Part shown: positions 1 to 7,033 of the stretch, one piece after another | How positions within the stretch are numbered: the stretch's first letter is position 1 | Layout of the letters: the number at the start of each line of letters is the position of its first letter | Origin: Desulfuromusa sp. | GTDB lineage: Bacteria; Desulfobacterota; Desulfuromonadia; Desulfuromonadales; Geopsychrobacteraceae | Direction: 5' to 3' | NCBI GenBank assembly: GCA_021647765.1 | Contig: JAKIUD010000074.1 | Location: forward strand, 1 to 15,290 | Length of the DNA stretch: 15,290 nucleotides | Notes under the pieces: generated by a model | Told to the model about the DNA's origin: nothing | The model's input: only the letters and a program-made list of their open reading frames with translations | The model's database searches: none | Program-made: the position numbers and the translations under genes

Positions 1-42
1 GCCTTCATCGGGAAACCTATCGCGAAACTGATTTAGATTCAT
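1..42 (-). CDS. Start of a leftward gene, possibly an IS1595-type transposase (partial)
   Basis: On the minus strand an ideal ribosome binding site (AAGGAGG, in the complement of about 50-56) precedes an ATG at 42-40. The frame stays open to the window edge and reads MNLNQFRDRFPDEG. The start is well supported by the Shine-Dalgarno match and spacing. From memory, IS1595-family transposases often begin with a similar Met-Asn-Leu..Phe...Phe-Pro segment followed by a zinc ribbon, so a transposase is my best guess, but 14 residues cannot prove it. If it is an insertion sequence, its end must lie between 43 and 181, in front of feoB. Confidence 0.4.
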   Translation of the reverse strand, partial: MNLNQFRDRFPDEG

Positions 43-97
43 GGATATACCTCCTTGTGGAGCTATTATCCATAACAACAATGTCAGACTATGTCAC

Positions 98-118
98 ATC
101 CACCTTTGTTTGGTGGAT
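98..118. repeat. Small inverted repeat (7-bp stem) between the divergent genes
   Basis: ATCCACC (98-104) and GGTGGAT (112-118) are perfect complements around a 7-base loop. It lies in the 139-base gap between the leftward partial gene and feoB. TCAGAC also occurs twice nearby (84-89 and 136-141). It could be an operator, part of an insertion-sequence end, or chance. No T-tract follows on either strand, so I do not call it a terminator. I saw no convincing Fur box or -35/-10 pair in this gap. Confidence 0.35.
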
Positions 119-181
119 AGAACCGTAACTTTTAGTCAGACGATCCATATATTCTCTTATTGCTAGAAAGCTTGTTGTTTT

Positions 182-2140
182 ATGTCAGTCCAACAAATAT
201 CACCGCCCAAAGTGGTTCTGGTAGGAAATCCAAATGTTGGCAAGAGTGTGGTTTTTAACGCTCTTACCGGCGCCTATACGACCGTGTCAAATTACCCGGG
301 GACCTCTGTGGAAGTTTCACGTGGTTATTGTCTGATAGATGACCAGCGTTATGAAATCTTGGATACCCCAGGTATGTATTCGATGATGCCGATTACCGAA
401 GAGGAGCGGGTTGCGCGGCAGATTTTGTTAAAGGAAGATCCCCATGCGGTTGTTCATGTGATAGATGCTCGCAATATTGAGCGAATGTTGCCAATGACTC
501 TGCAATTGATTGAAGCGGGTTTGCCGGTTATTCTGGTTGTCAATATTATGGATGAAGCTAAGCGGTTGGGTATGCAGCTGGATCTTGAACTGCTGCAGAA
601 AAACCTTGCGATCCCGGTGATTGGGGCGGTGATGAAACGGAAAATTGGTCTGGATGAATTGCGCCAGGCGATTTCTGCTTACGCGATGGTTCCATATCAT
701 CCATTTTCCTACGCTCACGACCTGGAAGAGGATATTTCCCAAATAATTAAACTTATCCATGGTGATTATCGTCTAAGCCGTCGTGCGACCAGTATTTTAC
801 TGATGCAAAAAGATGATGATATCCAGATGCTGGTTGCTGAAAAAGAGGCCAATAATGGCTATGAGCACTTGTCCGAAGTTATCCGCGAGATTTCTTTCCG
901 TCGTAGAGTCGATTTACACTTACAAATCAGTTTGGAGAGGAGAAAAATTTGTAAGCAGATGCTTAATGGAGTGGTAAACCAAACCCATAAAGAAGGTGAG
1001 ATTTTTTCAGACAAACTGTCTCGCTGGATGATGAATCCACTCACTGGGGCACCAATTTTATTTTTGGTTGTCTATTTCGGACTCTATAAGTTTGTCGGAG
1101 GTTTTGGCGCTGGAACTTTGGTCGATTTTCTTGAGGGGAATCTGTTTGAAAATTATATCAACCCGCCGGTGGTTCATTTTGCCGAAAAATATCTGACTGC
1201 TCACTGGTTATTTGAGCTGATCGCTGGTGAATATGGTCTCTGGACTTTAGGTATTCGTTATGCGGTAGCATTGGTGTTACCGATTGTTGGTACTTTTTTC
1301 CTGGTATTTTCACTTCTGGAAGATACTGGTTATTTTCCCCGTTTGGCACTACTGGTTGATCGACTTTTTAAAAAAATTGGCTTGTCTGGCCGAGCAGTTA
1401 TCCCGATTGTTCTCGGTTTAGGTTGTGACACCATGGCGACATTGGTGACGCGAACGTTGGAGACAAAACGGGAACGAATTATCGCCACCATGCTGTTGGC
1501 GCTGGCTATCCCTTGCAGTGCCCAATTGGGAGTTATCTTGGGGTTGTTGTCAGCAGAACCCAATGCTTTGGCGGTCTGGACAATCTTTTTATTGTTGGTA
1601 TTTCTTTTGATTGGTTTTCTGGCAGCAAAGGTGTTGCCGGGAGAAAGCCCGGTTTTTTATATGGAAATCCCGCCGTTAAGGTTACCGCAACTGCGCAATG
1701 TGGCAGTAAAAACTTTGACTCGAATGCAGAGTTATTTCGTCGAGATTCTTCCCCTGTTTTTGTTCGCCTCGGTGGTTCTCTGGGCGGGCAAAATGACTGG
1801 AACTCTGGGAAGTGTCATCAATGTTTTTTCTCCCGTTGTCAAAGCTATCGGTCTGCCAGTTGAGGTGACCACGGCATTTGTGTTCGGTTTTTTTCGCCGC
1901 GATTTTGGTGCAGCAGGTCTCTATGATTTACAGTCATCCGGATTATTAAGTGCAACCCAATTAACTGTTGCAGCGGTGACCCTGACACTGTTTGTCCCCT
2001 GTGTTGCTCAGTTCCTGGTGATGATCAAGGAGCGAGGTATTAAGGTTGCCCTGTTTATATTTATTTTTGTAACGGTGATGGCTTTTTCTTCAGGATGGTT
2101 TCTCAATAAATTTCTGCTTGCCACGGGGTTGTTGGCATGA
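182..2140 (+). CDS. feoB: FeoB ferrous iron transporter, inner membrane GTPase-permease
   Basis: This 652-residue protein should import Fe(II) across the inner membrane, gated by an N-terminal G domain. Visible G motifs are G1 GNPNVGKS (15-22), the G2 threonine (T41, in YPGTS), G3 DTPG (61-64) and G4 NIMD (121-124). A helical spacer follows to about 270, then a polytopic membrane domain from about 285. The membrane domain has the conserved pore-like segment LGLGCDTMATLVTRTLE, a second conserved patch near IPCSAQLG, and a late FFRRDFGAAG motif typical of the Gate region. It is shorter than the E. coli protein (about 770) and uses GCDTM and PCSAQ where the E. coli type has GCNVP and SCGAR, so it belongs to a divergent FeoB branch. 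The Shine-Dalgarno before ATG 182 is weak. Its stop overlaps the next start (ATGA), implying translational coupling. Confidence 0.95.
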   Translation: MSVQQISPPKVVLVGNPNVGKSVVFNALTGAYTTVSNYPGTSVEVSRGYCLIDDQRYEILDTPGMYSMMPITEEERVARQILLKEDPHAVVHVIDARNIERMLPMTLQLIEAGLPVILVVNIMDEAKRLGMQLDLELLQKNLAIPVIGAVMKRKIGLDELRQAISAYAMVPYHPFSYAHDLEEDISQIIKLIHGDYRLSRRATSILLMQKDDDIQMLVAEKEANNGYEHLSEVIREISFRRRVDLHLQISLERRKICKQMLNGVVNQTHKEGEIFSDKLSRWMMNPLTGAPILFLVVYFGLYKFVGGFGAGTLVDFLEGNLFENYINPPVVHFAEKYLTAHWLFELIAGEYGLWTLGIRYAVALVLPIVGTFFLVFSLLEDTGYFPRLALLVDRLFKKIGLSGRAVIPIVLGLGCDTMATLVTRTLETKRERIIATMLLALAIPCSAQLGVILGLLSAEPNALAVWTIFLLLVFLLIGFLAAKVLPGESPVFYMEIPPLRLPQLRNVAVKTLTRMQSYFVEILPLFLFASVVLWAGKMTGTLGSVINVFSPVVKAIGLPVEVTTAFVFGFFRRDFGAAGLYDLQSSGLLSATQLTVAAVTLTLFVPCVAQFLVMIKERGIKVALFIFIFVTVMAFSSGWFLNKFLLATGLLA

Positions 2141-2331
2141 TCTGTGGCTTTTGTCATAAAGAAATAGAAGACGTAGTTGGCGCTCCTGCGGGTGGGAAAA
2201 GCTGCGGTGCTTGTTTGGGGGGGTGTCATAAAATTCATTGTCCGAATTGTGGTTATGCTAACCCGGCTCCAGGAAAGCTGCTAAGTCGTTTTTTAAAGAA
2301 AAGGATAAATCACGATGGAACGATTGTCTGA
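2137..2331 (+). CDS. Small Cys-rich zinc-ribbon-like protein of the feo operon
   Basis: This 64-residue protein starts inside the feoB stop (ATGA overlap) and ends 17 bases inside the next gene, so it is almost certainly translated with them. It has CxxC pairs at C3/C6, C23/C26 and C35/C38, plus C30, H31 and H34. The HCPNCGY segment looks like one half of a zinc ribbon or rubredoxin-like knuckle. The basic tail (KLLSRFLKKR) could contact membrane or nucleic acid. E. coli FeoC is also small and Cys-containing, but I see no winged-helix here, so I do not call it FeoC. A metal- or redox-binding accessory of FeoB is the simplest reading, inferred from position and cysteines only. Confidence 0.85.
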   Translation: MICGFCHKEIEDVVGAPAGGKSCGACLGGCHKIHCPNCGYANPAPGKLLSRFLKKRINHDGTIV

Positions 2332-2971
2332 AGAAGCTGAAGAAATTCTCGAATCCCTCTGGGTGATGACGGTTGAAGGAGATAATGTTGGCTGTCTGCT
2401 GACATCCTTAAAAGTTGCGATCGATTCAGGGGAGTTGCTGGAACTGGTACGGCGGGCTTATGTTGAAATTCGTGGCGACCGGGTGTGTCTGCGTAAAGAG
2501 GGGCGAAAAGAAGCGCAGATGACGGTTCGCAGGCATAGATTGGCTGAACGTTTGACCATGGATATTCTGGGAATTTCCGGAGATGAAGGGAACGATCAGG
2601 CGTGCGAATTTGAGCACTTGTTGCGTCAAGGGGTTGATACCAAACTCTGTACCCTACTGAACCATCCAACCACTTGCCCCCACGGGAACCCGATCCCACC
2701 GGGTGAGTGCTGTATTGAGGCTCGGCAGCAGGGTCAACCCGGAATTGTTGCTCTCACTGAACTGAAATCTGGTGAGGCTGGTGAGATCGCTTACTTGTCT
2801 GCAAGTGATGACAAGAAAATGCAGAAGTTGATGAGTATGGGAGTGTTACCGGGGAGTCAAGTGACTCTAACACAAAAATTTCCCAGTTATATTTTCAAGG
2901 TTGGAAATTCGCAATTTGCTGTAGATGACACTCTGGCGAGGGAGATCCATATTCGTCGACCGGTGAAATAA
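2315..2971 (+). CDS. DtxR/IdeR-like metalloregulator fused to a C-terminal FeoA (SH3-like) domain
   Basis: A 218-residue protein. Residues about 5-66 align with the DtxR winged helix but are short and divergent: the recognition-helix area (about 36-52) lacks several residues of the usual turn before the wing. Residues about 67-135 are the dimerisation and metal-binding domain: H74 and E78 (HRLAE), then C97, E100 and H101 (CEFEH), then the family signature PHGNPIP (122-128). By eye, N93 sits where DtxR has His98, so one ancillary ligand seems replaced. Residues about 145-215 form a FeoA domain (LKSGEAGEI, LMSMGVLPG). Classical roles are Fe(II)-dependent repression of iron genes (DtxR) and assisting FeoB (FeoA). 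Standing directly behind feoB, it may autoregulate the operon, act on FeoB protein, or both. An AAGG lies upstream of the ATG. Confidence 0.88.
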   Translation: MERLSEEAEEILESLWVMTVEGDNVGCLLTSLKVAIDSGELLELVRRAYVEIRGDRVCLRKEGRKEAQMTVRRHRLAERLTMDILGISGDEGNDQACEFEHLLRQGVDTKLCTLLNHPTTCPHGNPIPPGECCIEARQQGQPGIVALTELKSGEAGEIAYLSASDDKKMQKLMSMGVLPGSQVTLTQKFPSYIFKVGNSQFAVDDTLAREIHIRRPVK

Positions 2972-2997
2972 ACTAGAAATAAATTGAAGGAGGTTTT

Positions 2998-4980
2998 TTG
3001 TCTTCATCCTCTCTGCAACAAAATAAACTTCTCCTTGTCGATGATAGTCCAATAAACCTGGACTTGCTAGTGACATCTCTGGGTAAAAACTACGATTTAC
3101 GTACCGCCATTAGTGGTGAAACAGCTTTAGATTTGCTAGCTGAAGGCTTTTCACCAGACCTCATCCTTCTCGACATTATGATGCCGAAAATGGATGGTTA
3201 TGAGGTCTGCCAACGCCTGAAAGCAGACAAAACAACTCAGCACATTCCCATAATCTTTTTAACTTCTCTGGACAATGAAGAAGATGAGGAAAAAGGGCTA
3301 GGTCTTGGGGCGATTGACTACATCACCAAACCTTTTAATCCAGCAATAATGAGGCAGCGGGTACAGACCCAGATAGAGTTGAAACAACATCGAGATCACC
3401 TTGATGAATTGATTGCTAAGAATATCCAGGAATTACGGATTGCCAATGCTGAAATTTTAAAAAAAGAGACTTACTTACAAAGTATTCTTAGATCTGCTCC
3501 GGTCGGCATTGGGTTGATCGTTGATCGTAAATTCCAGTGGATCAATCAAAGAATGGAGGAGATGGTTGGTTATACGAGCACCGAACTTCAAAGGCAAAGT
3601 GCCCGGGTTTTGTACCAGACAGATGAAGAATTTGAGTGGGTAGGAAAAGAAAAATATGCTCAGATCAGCCAGTTTGGAACTGGCACTGTGGATACACGAT
3701 TTGTCACAAAAAAAGGTTCGGTTATTGATGTTTTTCTCAGCTCTACCCCTCTGGATAGCAACGATTTATCTGCTGGAGTTATTTTCACCGCTTTGGATAT
3801 TACTGAGAGAAAAAAAGCTGCAAATTTAATCATCAAAGCTAAAGAAGAATGGGAGATAACTTTTGACGCCATGTCTGACATGGTTACGATTCATGATAAA
3901 AACATGATAATTATTCGAGCCAATAAAGCGGCACATCATTTTTTTGGCGTCGATTATGGGCAACTGAATGGAAAGAAATGCTGTGAGGTTTTTTGGGCCT
4001 CAGCTATAACTTGTCCTGGTTGCCCTCTGCTGACAACAATACAAAATGGAGAACAATGTTCCGAAATCCTCAGCTATAATAATTCCAGCAAAACCCTGCT
4101 GGTCACAACAGCACCTATTCCTAACAGAGAGGAACAACCCGAATATTACATTCATATTACCAGAGATATTACCGAGCAACAGCAGTTTGAAAAAGAAGCT
4201 AGTCGGGCTAGCCGTCTGGCGTCATTGGGTGAATTAGCGGCAGGAATTGCCCATGAAATTAATAACCCCAATGCTCTGATTCTCTATAATAGTGATATTC
4301 TGGATGTGGTTCTCAAGGATCTTCTCCGTTTTCTTGAAGAAAATCCCCCGGCAAACCCTGAACAGTTGTTTGGTGGACTCTCTTACCACGAAGTTGCCCA
4401 GGAAATTCCGGTTTTGTTGCCAACCATTCGTGATTCTGCAGGGCGGATCAAACGTATCGTCAATGATTTACGTGATTTTTCTCGTCAGGACAGCTCTGCT
4501 ATCGATGAGTTTATTGATGTGAATCAGGTTGTCCAAGCTGCTGAGCGCCTGGTTTGTAATGCAATCAGGACGGCAACAGACCATTTTGCAATGAATTTAG
4601 CTGAAACACTGCCAGCAGTCACAGGGGTCACAGGTCGCCTTGAACAAGTTGTTATTAACCTGCTGCTGAATGCTTGCCAAGCTCTTGAAAACCGTTCCCA
4701 GAAGCTATCGGTGATAACCGCTTATGACGCCGATCTGGAACAGATTCAGATAATAATTACAGACGAAGGGCAAGGAATGACCGCCGATGTTTTGGAACAT
4801 ATTCTTGAACCCTTTGTCACCTCAAAACGGGATCAGGGTGGCACGGGTTTGGGGCTTTCGGTCTCAGCCCGGATTGTCAAAGAACATCAGGGAACATTGA
4901 AATTTAATTCTGCTTTTGGCGAAGGGACAACTGCAACGGTCTGTTTGCCAGTGTACAAGGAGGATAAGCATGTCAGCTGA
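2998..4980 (+). CDS. Hybrid-type sensor histidine kinase: REC-PAS-PAS-HisKA-HATPase
   Basis: This 660-residue protein has no obvious membrane segment and is probably cytoplasmic. The start is TTG, chosen because AAGGAGG at 2987-2993 lies just upstream and no in-frame ATG follows before the receiver domain begins. The N-terminal receiver (about 10-125) has the acidic pair D15/D16, phosphoacceptor D59 (LLDIMMPKMDG), T89/S90 and K111. PAS1 spans about 158-272. PAS2 spans about 285-393 and carries C328, C329 and a CPGC pair (C339, C342), a pattern that may bind metal or sense redox. The HisKA phosphohistidine is H419 (AHEINNP). The ATPase has its N box (NLLLNACQAL), G1 (DEGQGM) and G2 (GGTGLGL). 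It begins 26 bases after the metalloregulator gene and overlaps the response-regulator gene by 11 bases, so the kinase and regulator are a cognate pair and may be co-transcribed with feo. Confidence 0.93.
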   Translation: MSSSSLQQNKLLLVDDSPINLDLLVTSLGKNYDLRTAISGETALDLLAEGFSPDLILLDIMMPKMDGYEVCQRLKADKTTQHIPIIFLTSLDNEEDEEKGLGLGAIDYITKPFNPAIMRQRVQTQIELKQHRDHLDELIAKNIQELRIANAEILKKETYLQSILRSAPVGIGLIVDRKFQWINQRMEEMVGYTSTELQRQSARVLYQTDEEFEWVGKEKYAQISQFGTGTVDTRFVTKKGSVIDVFLSSTPLDSNDLSAGVIFTALDITERKKAANLIIKAKEEWEITFDAMSDMVTIHDKNMIIIRANKAAHHFFGVDYGQLNGKKCCEVFWASAITCPGCPLLTTIQNGEQCSEILSYNNSSKTLLVTTAPIPNREEQPEYYIHITRDITEQQQFEKEASRASRLASLGELAAGIAHEINNPNALILYNSDILDVVLKDLLRFLEENPPANPEQLFGGLSYHEVAQEIPVLLPTIRDSAGRIKRIVNDLRDFSRQDSSAIDEFIDVNQVVQAAERLVCNAIRTATDHFAMNLAETLPAVTGVTGRLEQVVINLLLNACQALENRSQKLSVITAYDADLEQIQIIITDEGQGMTADVLEHILEPFVTSKRDQGGTGLGLSVSARIVKEHQGTLKFNSAFGEGTTATVCLPVYKEDKHVS

Positions 4981-6379
4981 AGTTCTTTATCCCGAAAGAC
5001 CACTTCTTTTGATCGATGATGAACCCGCCTGGTCGCATAGTCTTGCCTTGTCTCTGAAGGTTTCTGCGGGAATCAATCAGGTTATTTTGTGCCATGACAG
5101 TCGTGATGCGATGAGGTTGCTGGAAAAGAACGATTGCAGCCTGGTGCTTCTCGATTTGACCATGCCCTATGTTGGCGGTGAGTCACTATTGTCGCAAATT
5201 GGTGAAACTTATCCCGATATTCCCATAATTATTATCAGCGGCATGAACCAGATTGACACAGCGATCCGCTGTGTTAAAGCAGGTGCCACCGATTTTTATG
5301 TCAAGACCGACGAAAGGGAGCGTGTTGTTACTGGAGTTGTCCGGGTTCTGAAACACAACCAGTTGCAGCAGGAAAATCGCCAACTGGCTGAGCAGCTACT
5401 GCAGGATGAAACTGAAAAAAATCCAGCATTTTCTTCCATCGTCACCAACAGTGCAAAAATGCGGGGCATCTTCTCTTACCTGCGCGCAATTGCCAAAAGC
5501 TATGAACCCATTCTGATTATGGGTGAGAGTGGCACCGGAAAGGAATTGATTGCTCGGTCTCTTCATCAACTGCGTTGCCCTGACAAGCCTTGGGTTGCGA
5601 TTAATGTTGCCGGACTGGATGATATGGTGTTCAGTGACACCCTGTTCGGGCATGTCAAAGGGGCTTACACCGGTGCAGAACAGAATCGTAAAGGGATGAT
5701 TGAAAAAGCTGCTGACGGAATTCTTTTTCTTGACGAAATAGGTGATCTGTCGATAGCTTCGCAGATAAAGTTATTAAGACTATTACAGGAAGGGGAATAC
5801 TACCCCCTTGGTAGTGACCGAGCGTGTAAGAGCAAGACACGTATCGTAACGGCAACCAACCAGAATTTATCAGCCAAAGAATTCGCCGGAAGCTTTCGGC
5901 GCGATCTCCACTTTCGCCTTTGTTCACATCGGGTTGAGCTTCCTCCCTTACGTGATCGTCCAGAAGATTTGGATCCTTTGCTTGCACATTTTTTAGTTGA
6001 AGCTGCTGAAAGTATGGAGAAAAAGAAACCAACCGTTCCACCTGAGTTGCTTACGTTATTGTCGACATATTCTTTTCCGGGTAACGTCAGAGAGCTGCGT
6101 GCCATGGTTTATGATGCTGTGAGTATTCATTCTGGAGGGGTTTTATCGATGGCACGTTTTAAATCTGCAATTGATAATAATAAACAACAGATTGAGAACG
6201 TTAATGACGTAACTAACCACTCTTCCGCTAAAGTGCAATTCACAGAGGAACTACCAACCTTGAAAGAAGTCGGCAAGATATTAATCAATGAGGCGATGCA
6301 GCGCTCTCAAGGGAACCAATCCATTGCGGCGCGGATGTTGGGAGTGACACCACAGGCATTGAGCAAGCGTCTAAAATAA
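4970..6379 (+). CDS. Sigma-54-dependent NtrC-family response regulator
   Basis: A 469-residue protein from ATG 4970, chosen over an upstream in-frame extension because AAGGAGG sits 7 bases ahead and the shorter start puts the receiver domain at the N terminus. The receiver (about 10-125) has D16/D17, phosphoacceptor D62, S90 and K112. The AAA+ domain has Walker A GESGTGKE (185-192), the sigma-54-contact loop GAYTGA (231-236, Phe replaced by Tyr), Walker B ILFLDE (251-256), and a likely arginine-finger region FRRDLHFR (309-316). A Fis-type helix-turn-helix closes the protein (about 432-469, NQSIAARMLGVTPQALSKRL). It should be phosphorylated by the kinase encoded just upstream, bind enhancer-like sites and remodel sigma-54 RNA polymerase. 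A -24/-12 promoter match and repeated dyads lie immediately downstream, so its likely target is next door. Confidence 0.95.
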   Translation: MSAEVLYPERPLLLIDDEPAWSHSLALSLKVSAGINQVILCHDSRDAMRLLEKNDCSLVLLDLTMPYVGGESLLSQIGETYPDIPIIIISGMNQIDTAIRCVKAGATDFYVKTDERERVVTGVVRVLKHNQLQQENRQLAEQLLQDETEKNPAFSSIVTNSAKMRGIFSYLRAIAKSYEPILIMGESGTGKELIARSLHQLRCPDKPWVAINVAGLDDMVFSDTLFGHVKGAYTGAEQNRKGMIEKAADGILFLDEIGDLSIASQIKLLRLLQEGEYYPLGSDRACKSKTRIVTATNQNLSAKEFAGSFRRDLHFRLCSHRVELPPLRDRPEDLDPLLAHFLVEAAESMEKKKPTVPPELLTLLSTYSFPGNVRELRAMVYDAVSIHSGGVLSMARFKSAIDNNKQQIENVNDVTNHSSAKVQFTEELPTLKEVGKILINEAMQRSQGNQSIAARMLGVTPQALSKRLK

Positions 6380-6405
6380 GACATAATCCTTAAAAAAATA
6401 AAAAT

Positions 6406-6457
6406 AAAAGGGGCTTAACTTTAGTTGTTGTTACAACTTTTGTTGAATCCCTTTTTT
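6406..6457 (+). terminator. Rho-independent terminator after the feo/two-component operon
   Basis: AAAAGGG (6406-6412) pairs with CCCTTTT (6449-6455). Inside it TTAAC (6415-6419) pairs with GTTGA, including one wobble, and AGTTG (6423-6427) pairs with CAACT (6434-6438) around a 6-base loop. A T-run follows to 6457. It begins 26 bases after the response-regulator stop. The inner stem sequences coincide with two of the CAAC..GTTG dyads described separately. Confidence 0.75.
6416..6445. promoter_or_regulatory. Paired imperfect CAAC-N4-GTTG dyads (candidate enhancer sites)
   Basis: TAACTTTAGTTG (6416-6427) and CAACTTTTGTTG (6434-6445) are two 12-base dyads whose centres are 18 bases apart. Both resemble the perfect palindrome at 6502-6513. 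Relative to the predicted sigma-54 start near 6617 they lie around -178 and -196, within the usual range for NtrC-type activator sites. They also form stems of the terminator, so the repetition may partly reflect RNA structure. Confidence 0.45.
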
Positions 6458-6473
6458 ACTGTTTAAAAACAGT
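6458..6473. promoter_or_regulatory. 16-bp palindrome ACTGTTTAAAAACAGT
   Basis: ACTGTTT and AAACAGT are perfect complements around a central AA. The loop would be too tight for an RNA hairpin, so a DNA-binding dimer site is more natural. It lies directly after the terminator T-run and about 150 bases upstream of the predicted sigma-54 start. The cognate protein is unknown. Confidence 0.35.
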
Positions 6474-6501
6474 TGAGTGAGCCATATATTCCAATTGGCT
6501 A

Positions 6502-6513
6502 CAACTATAGTTG
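6502..6513. promoter_or_regulatory. Perfect palindrome CAACTATAGTTG, candidate upstream activator site
   Basis: A fully symmetric 12-base palindrome centred near -110 from the predicted sigma-54 start, a textbook enhancer distance. It shares the CAAC..GTTG frame with the two dyads at 6416-6445. The adjacent sigma-54 activator gene supplies an obvious candidate binder. Another short palindrome, CCAATTGG, lies just upstream at 6491-6498. Confidence 0.5.
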
Positions 6514-6590
6514 ATAAGGTCTGCTGCTCAATAGATTTTCCTTCGAAACAAATCCCTTTAAATGTTTGCAAGTTAGATGTTAATGATTAA

Positions 6591-6607
6591 TTGGTACCAA
6601 TTTTGCT
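6591..6607 (+). promoter_or_regulatory. Sigma-54 (-24/-12) promoter match
   Basis: TTGGTACCAATTTTGCT matches the consensus YTGGCACGRNNNTTGCW at 12 of 14 informative positions. The GG (6593-6594) and GC (6605-6606) have the required 12-base phase. The predicted start is near 6617, about 50 bases before the first ATG of the downstream cassette. Two cautions apply. The -24 element lies within a perfect palindrome, AATTGGTACCAATT (6589-6602), that could be an operator. TGCTATACT (6604-6612) also resembles an extended -10 for the housekeeping sigma factor, without a good -35. Confidence 0.6.
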
Positions 6608-6665
6608 ATACTGTTGAGCTGAATTAATAAGTAATCTGTTGAATTCACTACAGAAGGCCAATGTT

Positions 6666-7033
6666 ATGAAACAGAAAATTATCTTTGTTGATGATGTAAA
6701 TATTTTGAAGGCTTTGAAAAGGATATGGCTTTAGCCGATATCGACTCTGAGTATTTTAGCGGTGCCGAACATACTCTGTTTTATTTGCGTCAGCACCAGG
6801 TTGGCATTGTTGTCAGTGACTTTAAGATGCCAGGTATGGATGGCGTTACGTTTCTAAAAGAGATTTAATAATTGTATCCGGATACACATCGCGTCATTTT
6901 AAGCGGCAGTGGAGTTGGAAATCCAGAACTCAGAGAGGCTTTAGAAAACCGGACTGTTGAACAGTGATTTGACAAGCCATGGGATGTAGATGAACTTTTA
7001 ACATACTTTGAAAGATTTCAGAGCTATGCATAA
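6666..7033 (+). pseudogene. Broken CheY-like response-regulator (receiver) gene
   Basis: A good ribosome binding site (AGAAGG, 6652-6657) precedes ATG 6666, and the frame reads MKQKIIFVDDVNILKALKR before a stop at 6732-6734. The receiver continues in another frame from about 6722. It reads through VVSDFKMPGMDG (phosphoacceptor Asp) and KEI, meets two adjacent stops (TAA TAA, 6866-6871), continues as LYPDTHRVILSGSG, meets TGA at 6965-6967, then reads FDKPWDVDELL to TAA 7031-7033. The conserved Lys-Pro-Trp-Asp and YPDT blocks are typical of receivers in RpfG/HD-GYP-associated and related regulators. One frameshift, a probable missing codon after FVDD and three in-frame stops make a functional product unlikely. 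It is the first gene behind the sigma-54 promoter. Confidence 0.85.

Noticed and set aside
4916..4969. N-terminal extension of the sigma-54 regulator from a TTG at 4916
   Set aside because: The extension lies inside the kinase ATPase domain and has no ribosome site, while ATG 4970 has a strong one and matches the receiver start.
6866..6967. Stop codons in the receiver gene as recoding (selenocysteine or read-through)
   Set aside because: There are three stops, two of them tandem TAA, plus a frameshift and a likely missing codon. The TGA is not at a position where a Cys or selenocysteine is expected. Decay is simpler.
7008..7025. TTG 7008 as the start of the receiver-like protein
   Set aside because: No ribosome site is visible. 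ATG 7026 overlaps the preceding stop and places the first beta strand at the N terminus.
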